DNA from: Cervus elaphus
Lineage: Eukaryota; Chordata; Mammalia; Artiodactyla; Cervidae
DNA length: 64,000 bases
NCBI RefSeq assembly: GCF_910594005.1
Contig: NC_057817.1
Location: 29,427,001-29,491,000 of the forward strand
Direction of reading: 5' to 3'
Part shown: piece after piece, positions 10,780-22,475 of the stretch
How positions within the stretch are numbered: position 1 is the first letter of the stretch
Layout: each line of letters starts with the position of its first letter
The notes under the pieces: generated by a model
Told to the model about the DNA's origin: nothing
Seen by the model: the letters and a program-made list of their open reading frames with translations, nothing else
The model's database searches: none
Position numbers and translations under genes: made by a program

Positions 10780-11048
10780 CTGGTCTCTCCTTTCTTCTCA
10801 TTTTGTCCTTATAAGGCTATCCTGTTTTATCACTTCCTGCTTTAGCTCCTGACTTTTTCTGTCTTCCCCTCTCCCTCTCCTGGGGTGGATGCTTTCTACA
10901 TGTGGCAGGGCTGTAACTGTTCACAGCTGTCCGAGACGCCAGTGGAGCAGGAGCAGCTTGGAGTTTTAACTTTCATTTTACAAAGAACAACATGTTTGAA
11001 GGTTTCAGCAGGCAAGTTGTAACTGGCATTCACTTTTTGTTCTTCTAG
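10780..11048 (+). promoter_or_regulatory. LIMA1: Putative EPLIN-alpha promoter region with CArG box
   Basis: The short isoform EPLIN-alpha is known to come from a separate internal promoter, and to be induced by serum and by the G-actin/MRTF/SRF pathway. Here the 270 bp before exon 4 are unique sequence and contain CCTTATAAGG at 10807-10816, a perfect CC(A/T)6GG SRF site. They also hold an E-box-like CAGCTG at about 10925. The transcription start is not visible; the link to alpha transcription is inferred from position and known biology. Confidence 0.5.
10807..10816 (+). promoter_or_regulatory. LIMA1: CArG box (SRF-type site)
   Basis: CCTTATAAGG fits the SRF consensus CC(A/T)6GG exactly and is palindromic. 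It lies 233 bp before the exon 4 acceptor junction and about 550 bp before the alpha start codon. Confidence 0.65.
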
Positions 11049-11513
11049 AACACTGAAAATCTCCCCCAGCACTTTAGAAGGGGGAACCTGACTGCGTTAA
11101 GGAAGAAGTGGGAGAACCCAGTGCTGGGAGCCGACTCTCTCCCAGACTCAGTGCGAAACAGCAGCGCAGAGGTCAGGCACAGAGACGACCCTCCTCCCGC
11201 TGAAGTGGTGGGCAGCTCTGTCTCTGGGGTCCAGGCTGACCAAGAGGAGCAGGTCCAACCCAGACCTAAGACCAGATCGCCTCCTGAAGCTCCTACTAAG
11301 TACCCGCACCCCTGCATCAAGGACAGAGAGCATCTTAAAGACCCCTCAACAGAAAATAAAAAGATGGAAAATTGTCTGGGAGAATCCAGACATGAAGTGG
11401 CAAAACCCGAAATGAGTGAAAACGCAGAAACTGCAAACAAAATAGAGAAATACAATGTTCCGCTGAACAGGCTGAAGATGATGTTTGAGAAAGGTGAACC
11501 AACTCAAACCAAG
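11049..11513 (+). CDS. LIMA1: LIMA1 coding exon 4 (residues 56-210; alpha start at 161)
   Basis: A 465-bp exon (155 codons, phase 0 at both ends) with acceptor TTCTTCTAG and donor GTAAGG. It opens NTENLPQHFRRGNLTALRKK and ends MMFEKGEPTQTK, closely matching human EPLIN; the middle (residues about 75-150) is more diverged and low in structure. The ATG at 11364-11366 (context AAGATGG, A at -3 and G at +4) is residue 161, beginning MENCLGESRHEV, which is the known start of the 600-aa alpha isoform. The C-terminal end of this exon begins the actin-binding half of the protein that precedes the LIM domain. Confidence 0.96.
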
Positions 11514-13365
11514 GTAAGGATTGGGTGGGTTTAAAACTTGAAAAAAAGGCCAATTCAAGTAACTAAACAAAGCTTTTTTTCTAGTCTAGACTATTTGAGT
11601 GGTGGCGAGTACGTGATCAGTATGTCTTTTGATTCAAGTTAGACGAGTAGTTAATAAAAAGTCTCAGATGAATTATTTACAGAAATTCTAAGATTTGTGG
11701 GTCTGAGACCCAGGTTCACATGAAATTAAGTGCACACTGGGATTCAGGTCGATAACCTAGAAAGGAAGAGAGTTTGATGCCGTCTGGGTTATGTGTTTTC
11801 CTACGCTTGCCCTTTTAATTTGTCTTCCTGTGCCTTTTGTCATTTGTAGCTTTGGGGGGTGGAATTACTGCTGAATCTTTCTCTCTGCCTGGACACAGCT
11901 GCAGGCTGAGTGTTACGGCCAGAGTTTAACATTAAGACTGAGGCTTAGTTGTCTTCTTGCTAGCTGAATCCTTTCTCTTCTTAACTTCCTCATCTGTGCC
12001 TTCCAACAAATGTTTTCTATCAGCTAAAATCCTATCCAAGGAAAAATCAATGAAAATAGCCAGACTAGCTGTAGCCTTCAGGAGTTTTGACTTGCAAATG
12101 CACAGGGTTGCATTTTCCTACAACTGCTAATGAAATTTGATCCTTAGTGTGGAGTGCAGACGAGGTCCCCAGAGGGAATTACTTAACTAGAAAATGAGTT
12201 ACATATGCTGGTGACTTACAACACAATCCAGGGGCCGCAGAGCTGGTCAGTTTTTCCAGTTTTCTCATACTTTCCTGCATATCTGGCTTTGTACATGGGG
12301 TTCGTTTGTTACAACAGTCATAATGAAATAAACAGATCTGATGGGGAGCAAAGCCGTCATTTACTCTAGATCACATCTAGATGGGAAAGTGGACTTTTTT
12401 TTTTTCCAGCTAAATATTTGGTCCAAATGTCTACATTTGTGAAGTAATGGTAGGAAGTGTTTCTTCTGAGGCAAAAATTAGATAACTCATAACTCATCCT
12501 AGAATTCCTCAGTTATGTTTGATGCGATTTAGCCATCCCTTCTTGTATCTTGCAGTGCCTGTCACTTTTCTACTTAGGAAAGTTCTTTAGTGTTCGGCGA
12601 TCATCAGTTGAGGATGTAGAAAGAATTTTTAAAGGTTTGCAAAACTAGAACCCTTTTCTCTTCATGAATTTTAACTCTGTTTTAACACAAACCAGTTGGC
12701 AAGAGATGTAACCACAAATCAGTTTTATGACTTTTCTTAAACTCTCTTCCCTCTTAATTTTGAGTCCTCTAGGCCTGCCAACTCCCCTTTTCCCCTTTAT
12801 GGTCTTAATTTTTTAAAAAAGATTTTTTTTTATTTAAATGGGAAGAAGAATTTTAAATGGAAGGAAAAAATGTCAGAAATCCTAAATAGAGAGGAAGGGG
12901 CTTTGTTGTGTGTCAAAGCACCATTGTAAGTCCTCCCCTCTCAGACCCCGTTAGGGGCAGGACGGCTGATGTCATGGCAGCATGCACAATGTAGATTCAG
13001 TGCAGAAGGCTAGTACATGTCAAAACTGGCCTACGGTTGGAAATGACTGGGACTGCAGCAAACAAAATGCTGATTATGTGTAAAGATCTGGTAAGAGACT
13101 TTTTTCTCATAAATGTCTGGTGAAAGATGGGTTAGAACAAGCCTATCTTTTTGTGGCTGGTCAGAGTGGAGAAAAAAAAATTCTCATATAAAGGAAGATC
13201 CTACTAGATCAGGCTGGCATTCAGCCTGATTGCTATTGGGTCTAGGAAGATGGAGGGGCTCTAAGACTGACCAGGCCTTTTGAGGGGGAGTTTTTTAAAC
13301 TTCCTGATTAAATAGTCATTTGTCCTTTAATGGACTGCTTAGGGAGTGTAAAACACAACTGCCAT

Positions 13366-13475
13366 TGTTTTTGTTTTCTATTTTTTGGGATCTTAGCTCT
13401 CCGACTGGGATCAAACCTGTGGTCCCTGTAGTGGAAGTGTAATGTCTTAACCATTGGACCACCAGGGATGTCCCT
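13366..13475 (-). repeat. CHR SINE, short copy
   Basis: Reverse orientation: 'ttttttgggatcttagctct' then 'ccattggaccaccagggatg'. Diverged. Confidence 0.75.
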
Positions 13476-14109
13476 GCCCTTGGTTTTATAGCTGCTTCTA
13501 AGTAAGCATCATTACCCATGTTAGCAACAGCCTAGATTACTTTAAAAATATTTGTCTAATATTTCAATAAAACTGGTAAAAAAAAAAAAAAAAGAAAAGT
13601 TTTGTCTACTTTAGATTATGGAATGATTAATCAGTTTGAAACTACGTTATGGTTATTGCTAACATAATTTCAGCTTTAGTATGGATAAGGTTTTAATCAG
13701 GAAGTCACATAATTGGATCTTTGGAAGAAAGCTCTGAGAAATATGGTAGAGACACTAAGCAATCTTTTCTGGAGCAAGAGTGAAGTAAGAATGATTACCT
13801 CAGAGCTAAAAAATTGTCTCTGAGACAAGTGACTATATTAGGTACAAATCATGTGAATCTTTGTCTCCATAATTGAATTTAGAGAACTGGACTGAATCTC
13901 AGCTAACTAGTTGAGCAGGGTCAGGGAGCACATAGATAATGGAAATGCATGATCCAAATCTCTTTACCTCCTAAATCTTTTTTTATCAGAATTATTTACA
14001 GGAGGCCAAGTTAATTGCCTGAGTTCCACATTTCTTAGTCCCTCTTGCTCCCTTTTATCTGAGATGGTTCCTGTCCACTTTTCTGCCTGATCTCTCCTCT
14101 GCAGTCCTT

Positions 14110-15175
14110 CTTTATTTCTCTGTCCCTTGTGTAGTCTCTCCAGGACTCCAAAAGATGGATTCCAAAACTAGATTCTCATCTTGAATTCTTAACCCAAGCT
14201 TCAGCTCCAATTTTGTGGTGGCCTGCCAGATTGCACACCTCTTTGTGAATAAAACTAAAGCACTCAATTTCAAGAAAACTAAAAAAGAATCCAGTATCTT
14301 TCCAACCAAAACCTGCTCTAACCCCTATTGTCCTCTCTTAGTACATCACCATTCACCACATTTCCTGTTCTGTCAAGTTTGGGATCAGTTCTTTTTGCCT
14401 GCCTCTTCTCAGTCAGTCATTTACTAAGCCATCTAAATAAGTCTACACATCTCTCAATATGGGCCATTCTCTCCAAGAGGTCCCACACCTAGTTCTATGG
14501 TTTAGCCGTATCATATCTTGCCTTGTGGTATTGCTGCAACCTTGCCTATTGGCCTCTCATTTTTTTCTTTCCTTTCATCCTCCACACTGTTGCTATTTAT
14601 TTTTCTAAGCATAGTTGTAAATTATGCTATTCCCTTGATCAAAAACTTTTGATGTCTCCAAATAAATCCATATTTAATATTTGGGTCTTCCACAGTCTGA
14701 TCTAAACCCACCTTTCCAATCTCCTAGCTAACCTCAGATGGTAGAGAATCTGCCTACAATGCAGGAGACCCAGGTTCGATCCCTGGATCAGGAAGGTCTG
14801 CTGGAGAAGGGAATGGCAATCCACTTCAGTATTCTTGCCTGGAGAATTCCAAGGACAGAGGAGCCTGGCAGGCTACAGTCCAAGGGGTCACAAAGAGTCG
14901 GACATGACTGAGCAACTAACACACACACATACAGCTAATCTAATACTCAAACCCCGGATTACTCCTCATTTTAAACTAGTCATGTCTTTCCCCTAATTTC
15001 TACCTTTTGAAATCTTACTCATCAAGGTCTATTAATACTATGAGACCTTACCTCAGTTTTTTCCCATATGAAATTACCTTCACCCTCCTGACCATCTTGT
15101 AGAATTTCTTTTTACTTCTCTTTGGCCATTTTTATCATGCTTCTTTAATAATCTGTTTGAATTTGTATACTTCCC
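14110..15175 (+). repeat. Old L2-like LINE remnant, interrupted by Bov-tA
   Basis: 'ttgctgcaaccttgcctatt' and 'aaaacttttgatgtctccaa' resemble the L2 3' region, where the reverse transcriptase end and the 3' UTR meet. It is heavily diverged and split by the SINE at 14738. Confidence 0.4.
14738..14930 (+). repeat. Bov-tA SINE, head-truncated
   Basis: It starts inside the tRNA part ('agatggtagagaatctgcct') and runs to 'gagcaactaacacacacaca'. Probable TSD AGCTAACCT (before) and AGCTAATCT (after), one mismatch. Confidence 0.85.
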
Positions 15176-15179
15176 AGTC

Positions 15180-15232
15180 TATGGGGTCTCACAGAGTCGG
15201 ACACGAGTGATGTGACTTAGCAGCAGCAGCAG
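15180..15232 (-). repeat. Bov-A 3' tail fragment
   Basis: Only the terminal about 50 bp of the SINE remain, 'tcacagagtcggacacgagt' then (AGC)n. By sequence it reads in the forward SINE sense, so the strand is given with low certainty. The repeated CAGTCTAT on both sides suggests a short truncated insertion with its own TSD. Confidence 0.6.
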
Positions 15233-16097
15233 TCTATATAATTCTTTCAAAGTAATGTTGCCTTTATCTCCCAGTGGTCAACCCAATGCTTGACTCTTAG
15301 TGTTTATTTAATAAAAAGAAAAGAAGCTTAGATCTCAACTTATAAATAATGACAACTGATCACTTTTCCTCTACTTTTAGTGGATAGGTTAAGTCAGGTG
15401 GTTTAGTTGAACCTGATAGTTCTAATTCCTACTGCAAATGAGCAGTGGATGGATTAGTGTAACCTATCAGTATGAGGAAAGAGAAGCCCTCCCTAATGGC
15501 ATACACTAAGTGTGGCTTAGCATCTTTAACTGCATGTATATATTGATCTGGGTTTTAGGTAGCCTTTTATGAAAAAGCTGATCAAGCAGTTATTCAGTTA
15601 TCATCATGTTGACATTTGAATCCATAATCTTCAAAGGTCACGATGCAGTTATTCAAATGACCAAACAATGTAAGGGGCATGTGACAGGCTCCTTAAGTCT
15701 CACTTGTTTCTATTTGCTTCCTAACTTATTTGTTTCACACAAATCCTTGGATAGGAGAATAAAGACCAAATAACTGGAAGGTATATTTCTACCTTCATAA
15801 CCTAATTATAATGTTATCTTTTGCTTGGGTCAAGATTAAAACAATTAGTTGTGATGCAAGAAAATAAGGTTTGAATATGGACATTTCTTGATTCTTCTAC
15901 AGAAGTTCTGACTACTGCTTCTTCTTTGCAGTGTTTCCCTCTTCTAGGAGAGGAGTTAGGTAAAGAAAAGAAGAGGAAAAAAGAGAATGCCTCCTCACCA
16001 AAAATCTCTATTTTCTAGAACACATAAACACACTCACGCATTCACTCTTTGGGGGCTAACCCAGGATAGGAGGTAGTAATGAGAAAATAATGGTGGG

Positions 16098-16213
16098 GAA
16101 ATCCCTGGTGGTCCAGTGGTTAAGATTTCATGCTTCCACTGCAGGGGGCCAGGGTTCAATCCCTAGTTGGAGAGCCCACATGCTGCACAGCATCCCCCCC
16201 CAAAAAAAAAGAG
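16098..16213 (+). repeat. CHR SINE
   Basis: Forward copy: 'aaatccctggtggtccagtg' to 'catgctgcacagcatccccc' with an A-rich tail. Confidence 0.82.
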
Positions 16214-17359
16214 AAAGTGATGATAAGTAAAATTAAAATCATTAGGGCAAAAATTGTTCTCTTATCCTTTTTCCCCTGTTATTCATGGTATACTTTAATG
16301 CTTTCAGTTAATTACTTATATTGTTTTATAGTACAAAGACAAAACAGCTACAATAGAAATATCGCAATAAATGGAAGTTTCCCATGTCCCATAAACCTTG
16401 TCACTACTCTGCTGTTTTTCTCCTTAGACTCCTAAGCTCTTCAACTTCCCTTATAATTTCTGCCCTTCTAATCACCAGGATTATTCTGTGTGTGGCTGGC
16501 ATCAAAATGCCAGCAAAAGTTGCACTTGTTAATGTAAGAGTAAAACCATCTTTCTTCAAACAGTCCAACATTTTTGTGGTTTCTCTTCTTCTAAGTTCCT
16601 GGAAGTGACACTTGTGTTTTGTTTAGTTTTACGTAACACTAGTACATAGCAGTGTTTATGTGTTAATGTAGTGGAGTGACCTCTTTAGAAAAGAAAACGT
16701 CCAAACTCAAGTCTGATCTATGTTCATCAGCTATTTATCCAGAGTCAACTGATCTGTAAACTACATCAGAGAAACAATTTATATTTGCTTTCTCAAAGAA
16801 TGGATAGTTGTCCATAGGGAATCCCTGCATTCTTGTAAAAAGTATCCATAATGTTTTATTTTCTCCTCTCTGGGCTAATAATTGCGTGTGTTCTCTTATC
16901 TACTTAATGTTATCTTAATAAAGTTTTTCTTCTGCTTTGTTTAGTGGCTTAAGTAAATTGTTTGGAATTATATTCCCAGAGGAATACAATTCTGAGGATG
17001 TTGGTAATTGATATTAATTGAGTATTGTTAAGTCATAATTTTAAGATGGGTTTAGGGAGGAAAGGGATTTGAATAGCTAATTCAGTATCACTGTGGGGTC
17101 TAATGTAGTCACCCTAGAGTAGGGGAATATATCTTTTGCTTATCAGCAGTACATTGCTAGTGTTTTGAATATAGATAACTGGTTTTGTTAAATAAATACA
17201 AGAATTATCTTTGTTTTCCTATAATACTGTCTGTTTCATATATCCTATTAAAACTGATTTTTTTTTTGCTGATTTGTTATATTCACCTACAGATTATAGC
17301 TGTGTAGTTTTGAGATGTGATTTTGCTCTGTGTTATTTTTCTTCCCTCTATATTGTTTC

Positions 17360-18121
17360 TTTGATATAACATTTTTTTTAAAAAATTGAAGCAATACAAG
17401 TACAACATAAGCTACAGGTGTACAATATAGTGATTCAAAAGTTTTAAAAGTTATACTCCATTTATGCATGCTAAGTCGCTTCAGTCATGTTCGACTCTTT
17501 GTGACCCAACGGACTGTAGCCTGCCAGGCTCCTCTGTCCATGGGGTTCTCCAGGCAAGAATACTGGAGTGGGTTGCCATGCCCTTCTCCATCTTCCCGAC
17601 CCAGGGATCAAACCTGTGTCTCTTACATCTCCTACACTGGCAAGTAGGCTCTTTATCACCACCGCCACCTGGGAAGCCAATACTCCATTTTTAGTTATTA
17701 TAAAATATTGGCTATATTCCCTGTGTGGTACAATATATCCTTGTATATTATTTTATATCTAATAGTTTGTACCTCTTATTCCCCTAGCCCTATATTACTC
17801 CTTCCCCCTTTCCTCTTGCCACTAGTAACTACTAGTTTGCTCTCTATATCTGTGTCTGCTTCTTTTTTTTGTTATATTCACTAGTTTGTTGTATTTTTTA
17901 GACTCTACATATAAGTAATATCATGCAATATTTATCTTTCTCCATCCAATGTATTTCACTTAGCATAATACCTTTCAAGTCCATCCATGTTTCTGCAAAT
18001 GGCAAAATTTTATTCTTTTTGTGGCTGAGTAGTATTCCATTGTGTATATATAACATATCTTTTTTATCCCTTCATCCATTCAATTTAAGTTCTTAGTGTT
18101 ATTTTGATTGACCTGTCTATC
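17360..18121 (-). repeat. L1 LINE fragment, split by a Bov-A SINE
   Basis: The reverse of an artiodactyl L1 3' region: 'acaggtgtacaatatagtga' before the SINE, 'ttgccactagtaactactag' and 'gctgagtagtattccattgt' after it. The SINE at 17464-17679 interrupts it. Confidence 0.75.
17464..17679 (-). repeat. Bov-tA SINE with 11-bp TSD
   Basis: Reverse copy from 'atgcatgctaagtcgcttca' to 'ccacctgggaagcc'. The TSD ATACTCCATTT (17453-17463 and 17680-17690) is perfect and lies in L1 sequence. Confidence 0.92.
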
Positions 18122-18343
18122 AGGCTTTTCCAAGTGGCACTAATGGTAAAGAATCTGCCTGCCAATTCAGGAAACATAAGAGATGCAGGTTTGATCACTG
18201 GGTCTGGAAGATCTTTGGAGGTGGGTCTGCCAACCCACTCCAGTATCCTTGCCTCGAGAATCCCAGGGACAGAGGAACCTGGCAGGCTACAGTCCATAGG
18301 GTTACACAGAGTCAGACAGGACTGAAGCAGCTTAGCATGCATA
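18122..18343 (+). repeat. Bov-tA SINE
   Basis: Forward copy: 'aggcttttccaagtggcact' to 'agcagcttagcatgcatagc'. It lies about 440 bp from the reverse copy at 17464 and forms an inverted pair with it. Confidence 0.88.
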
Positions 18344-18453
18344 GCACTATATTTCCTCCTTTCTTTTTTTTTTTTTTTTTTAGAAGTATGTTTCTTGTAA
18401 AGACCTCCTACTAAGCATAGATTAAATTTTATTTATCCTTTATTAGTACCTCT

Positions 18454-18985
18454 TACTCCTTGGAGGAAAGTTATGACCAACCTAGACAGCATATTAAAAA
18501 GCAGAGACATTACTTTGCCAACAAAGGTCTGTCTAGTCAAGACTATGGTTTTTCCATTAGTCATGTATGGATGTGAGAGTTGGACTATAAAGAAAGCTGA
18601 GCGCCGAAGAATTGATGCTTTTGAACTGTGGTGTTGGAGAAGACTCTTGAGAGTCCCTTGAACTGCAAGGAGATCCAGCCAGTCCATCCTAAAGGAGATC
18701 AGTCCTAGGTGTTCATTGGAAGGACTGATGTTGAAGCTGAAACTGCAATACTTTGGGCACCTAATGTGAAGAGCTGACTCATTGGAAAAGACCCTGATGC
18801 TGGGAAAGATTGAGGGCAGGAGGAGAAGGGGACGACAGAGGATGAGATGGTTGGATGGCATCACTGATTCAATAGACATGGGTTTGGGTGGACTCCGGGA
18901 ATTGGTGATGGACAGGGAGGCCCGGCGTGCTGCGGTTCATGGGGTTGCAAAGAGTCGGACATGACTGAGCAACTGAACTGAACTG
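18454..18985 (+). repeat. BovB (RTE) LINE 3' fragment
   Basis: A 5'-truncated BovB whose frames encode the C-terminal part of the RTE protein, including MTNLDSILKSRDITLPTK, FPLVMYGCESWTIKKAE and ELWCWRRLLRVP, and ending with the repeated ACTGAACTGA tail. A stop replaces the tryptophan after LLRVP. The TSD AGTACCTCT is perfect at 18445-18453 and 18986-18994. Confidence 0.93.
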
Positions 18986-19479
18986 AGTACCTCTGAGTAA
19001 ATCTTTGGTCTTTTGTGGTAAGATAGTAACAGATTCAGGTGTAGAGATGCCAGTCAGGGAATCCTGATCTGTTTGTTATCCTAAGTGGCTGTCCTTAATG
19101 TGTCCGTTAGAGACCAGTCATTTCTTTTCTGCTTACTTTGATGCCAGTTAACTACTTACTGGTTTCTATTCAATTCCATTAAAATAAAATTGTTGAAAAG
19201 TAGTATCAGAGGACTGGAATGTTCTCTAAGCAATATTGGCTACATTAGAGTTTGGAGGGGCCAGAAAGACACCATTTGCCCCCCAAAATCACCTTTTCTT
19301 TGTACTGTTGGACTCACTTTTAGATAAAGTAACACAGGTATGTATCCAGATGAATTTATTAATCATTTCCTCTAGCCTTCTAATTCATTGATGAGTTACA
19401 GTGAGTGAGAAATCCCTATCAAGATTGTTGACATAAATCCCAGAACTATTGATATAAGTGATCGTAAAAGGTTATTTAA

Positions 19480-19640
19480 TTCAGCTCGTTGTTCTCAGGC
19501 AGTTAGGGTGTTAAAATTCCTGTTTTACAGATGGAAACAGCTTACATGGGAGAAAGTAACTGATTTTTTTTTTTAATGACCCAATATCATGTAGCTACTT
19601 AATGTCAGAACAAGAACTGAAATAGTGTAGTACCACTTCT
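19480..19640 (-). repeat. MIR SINE remnant
   Basis: 'attcctgttttacagatgga' followed by a degraded 'gtaactga' region fits a reversed MIR core. Confidence 0.5.
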
Positions 19641-19800
19641 GCCGTAAACACTGTCTTCATGGATGTTATAGTAGCTATTTATTGGATAAAAATATCTGGC
19701 CTTACATAGTTTTGAAATCCAAGGAAACCAGGAAAAAATTAAAACATTAATGGCTGTCTTCTCAAAGACTTCAACTCATATCTGTCTCCTTTTTACATTT

Positions 19801-20090
19801 AAAACATTTTATTTATTTATGTACTCTTTTTGGCTGCCCTGGGTCTCCTTTGCTGAGCAGGGACTTTCTCTAGTTGTGGTGAGCAGGGTCTACTCTTTGT
19901 GCTGTGTGGGCTTCTCATTGCAGCGGCTCCTCTTGTTGCAGAGCATGGCTCTAGGCACACCAGCTCAGTAGTTGTGGCACATGGGCTTTCTTGCTCCACT
20001 GCGTATGGAATCTTCCTGGACCAGGAATGGAACTTGTGTCCCCTGCATTGGCAGGTGAATTCTTAACCACTGGACCACCAGGGAAGTCCC
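19801..20090 (-). repeat. CHR-type SINE (CHR-2-like)
   Basis: A long reverse copy from 'ctctttttggctgccctggg' to 'ggaccaccagggaagtcc'. TSD TTTTTACATTT flanks it (19790-19800 and again right after the element). Confidence 0.85.
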
Positions 20091-20460
20091 TTTTTTTACA
20101 TTTTATAGTCTTTTTACTGAATAAAAACCATCAGGGCAATGAAGAGAAGTACATTGGAATGTAAAAGATTTGTACTAAAACTCTTGACTTACTTAGAAGC
20201 TTGTGGGTTTGGTAGATTTGTTTTTCTTATATAAATCAGTCATCTGAACAATCATACTCAGGGTAAACCAGGAAAAGTCAAATATCTTGGAAAAAGAGTA
20301 ACCTTTACCAATTTTGCACACAGTTGTGCACAGTGATGTCTTTATCATTGCATAACTAGATTTTACATAGTTTTAGGTACCGTGTACTCTGTTATGTGTT
20401 CTTTATCTTTGGTTTGGTCTTTTTTATATACACCTTACTTTGTACCTTCCTAGTTCATGT

Positions 20461-20660
20461 GGTTGGAAAAGACCCTGATGCTGGGAGGGATTGGGGGCAG
20501 GAGGAGAAGGGGGCGACAGAGGATGAGATGGCTGGATGGCATCACCAACTTGATGGGCATGAGTTTGAGTGAACTCTGGGAGTTGGTGATGGACAGGGAG
20601 GCCTGGCGTGCATGGGGTTGCAAAGAGTTGGACGCAACTGAGCAACTGAACTGAACTGAA
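20461..20660 (+). repeat. BovB LINE 3' end, short
   Basis: The terminal 200 bp of BovB: 'ggaaaagaccctgatgctgg' to the ACTGAACTGA tail. TSD TTCATGT at 20454-20460 and 20661-20667. Confidence 0.9.
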
Positions 20661-21079
20661 TTCATGTAGGTATCCTTTTACAGTAATAGGTTATTTCATC
20701 ATACATTTTCATCATTCCCCAGTAATTAGATTCTTCTCCAGCCTAATTAAAAAGCTCTAAACATCTTGGCAGAAATATTTTATTTTTAGCTGGTAGGGGA
20801 GCTATATTACTGAATGGTGTTATCATGGTCAAAAGACATAATTCATTGAACATTCTTCTTGCATATTTTTAGCTTCTTATCAAAGATTATATTATTTAAC
20901 AGCGCTCACACAATCTAAGGACATATTCAATTCCTCACCAGTTTCTCATCAGCATTTGGTTTTATCATTCTTATCTATATATGTTAATTTAATAAATATA
21001 AAGTATTATCTCTCCTTCCTTTTTTTTAATTATAAGAGAAACACATAATTTTTGTAGAACACTTAGAAATACAAAATAT

Positions 21080-21196
21080 GGGAGTTCCCTGGTGGTCTAG
21101 TGGTTAGGATTTGAGGCTTCCACTGCCATGGCCCACGTTCACTCTAGTTGGAAACTAGAACCCACAAGCTACGTGGCATGGCCAAAAAAAAACAAC

Positions 21197-21205
<9 letters not shown>
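21080..21205 (+). repeat. CHR SINE
   Basis: Forward copy, 'gggagttccctggtggtcta' to 'acgtggcatggccaaaaaaa' and a (CAA)n tail. Its tail merges into the microsatellite that follows. Confidence 0.85.

Positions 21206-21268
<63 letters not shown>
21206..21268. repeat. Compound (TA)n(GA)n microsatellite
   Basis: About 12 TA units (21206-21230) directly followed by 19 AG units (21231-21268), both uninterrupted. It grows from the A-rich tail of the CHR SINE, a common origin of microsatellites. It is likely length-variable. Confidence 0.95.
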
Positions 21269-21270
<2 letters not shown>

Positions 21271-22109
21271 ATCCCTCTGGAGACAAGTGTTCCTTCTATG
21301 TGTAGCTTTTACTTAAATGAGCATTTTTTTTTCTACTAGAGCTCTTGAAGAAGGAAATGTTTATCTCTCAGTATTTTGAGAAATTAAGGCCAGGTTTTAT
21401 CTACACCCTATCATCTCCATGCATAGTTCCCATTTTTCCCTAAAAGGCATCCATCTTCCACCGTTGACTTTGGAAGGATGAGAGAGTCTGAAGGAAGGTC
21501 AGAGTTGAAAGGTTGAAGGAAGTAGCTCTCAATAAAGTGTTGAGAATCAACTTTTAAAGAGAATTTTTTCTGAAAATAGGGGTACCCAGGACAGGAAATC
21601 CTGCTTTTTATTTGACATTTGGGACTTAACTTACTTTATTTCTAAAGAAAACTCCAGAGAAAACAAATTCTACAGACTACTGACTAAAAGCCCCAGACTC
21701 TTATTTTCTTATTGGTAAATGTGGATGCATTTGGTTTATAGATTCAAAGAAAATATTTAAGGGGTGGTCACACTAATGAGAGTTACGGCAGTCACCTGAC
21801 AGGAAGGACTTGTAGGGTGGGGTGAGGCCAAGACTGAGGAAATTCCAGAAAGTCTTAAAGTGTTTTACCTTTTCTCACTTCTCTTAGCGGAGTATGATAA
21901 TTAAGGCTCCCTCAGGCATGTGAATAAAAGAGAGTGAAATGTGATAAAAATGTGTTACAGAAGAGTATTTCACTATCAGAATTCCTGTGTGTATGTTCCT
22001 CTACTTTCCTTGAGAAATATTGGAGGAAACTCCTCCTCCTTCTTGAACCTCAGGCTACCACTTGTAAAATGAAGATCATAAATTAATAGTAAATGCATTT
22101 GAGATCTTG

Positions 22110-22165
22110 GGGTTTGGGTTTTTAAGTGTAGTTGATTTGCAATATTGTGTTCATTTCAGATATAG
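22110..22165 (-). repeat. L1 3' end scrap
   Basis: 'aagtgtagttgatttgcaat' is the typical reversed artiodactyl L1 end. Short and uncertain. Confidence 0.4.
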
Positions 22166-22266
22166 AGATCTTGTCATTCTTGATATTTGAGTGGGTTGGA
22201 GGTGGAAAGATATTGAAAGAAATGCTTAGTGCTTCACCCAGGAGCTCATTAAAAGCCATCTCATTG

Positions 22267-22376
22267 GACTTCCCTGGTGGTCCAGGGGTTAAGACTCCAT
22301 GCTTCCAATGCAGGGGGTGCAGGTTCGATCCCTGGTCAGAGAACTAAGATCCCACATGCTGCATGGCCAAAAAAAA
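22267..22376 (+). repeat. CHR SINE
   Basis: Forward copy: 'ggacttccctggtggtccag' to 'acatgctgcatggccaaaaa'. The tail passes into an extended A/T-rich tract. Confidence 0.9.
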
Positions 22377-22475
22377 TTTTTTTTAATTTAATTTAATTTT
22401 ATTTTTTTATTTATTTTTTTTAATTTTATTTTTATTTTTTTTTTAATACCACCAACACAAGAATTTTTTTTAATT
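22377..22475. repeat. T-rich (TTTTA)n-like low-complexity tract
   Basis: Almost pure T with spaced A's, next to the SINE tail. The SINE's A-run meeting a T-rich tract makes a small inverted repeat. Confidence 0.9.

Larger units (their letters stand above)
914..11048 (+). other. LIMA1: LIMA1 intron 3
   Basis: This is a 10.1-kb intron from donor GTAAGT to acceptor TTCTAG. Its first kilobase is unique sequence without repeats that I recognise. From about 1800 to 4450 it is largely an old L2-like or related ancient repeat interrupted by a Bov-tA and a CHR SINE. L1 remnants follow at about 4480-5100 and 5339-5570. The part from 6836 to 9700 is a dense patch of nested ruminant SINEs and L1 3' ends. 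The last kilobase before exon 4 (about 10000-11048) is mostly unique sequence and holds the probable promoter of the short isoform. Confidence 0.85.
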
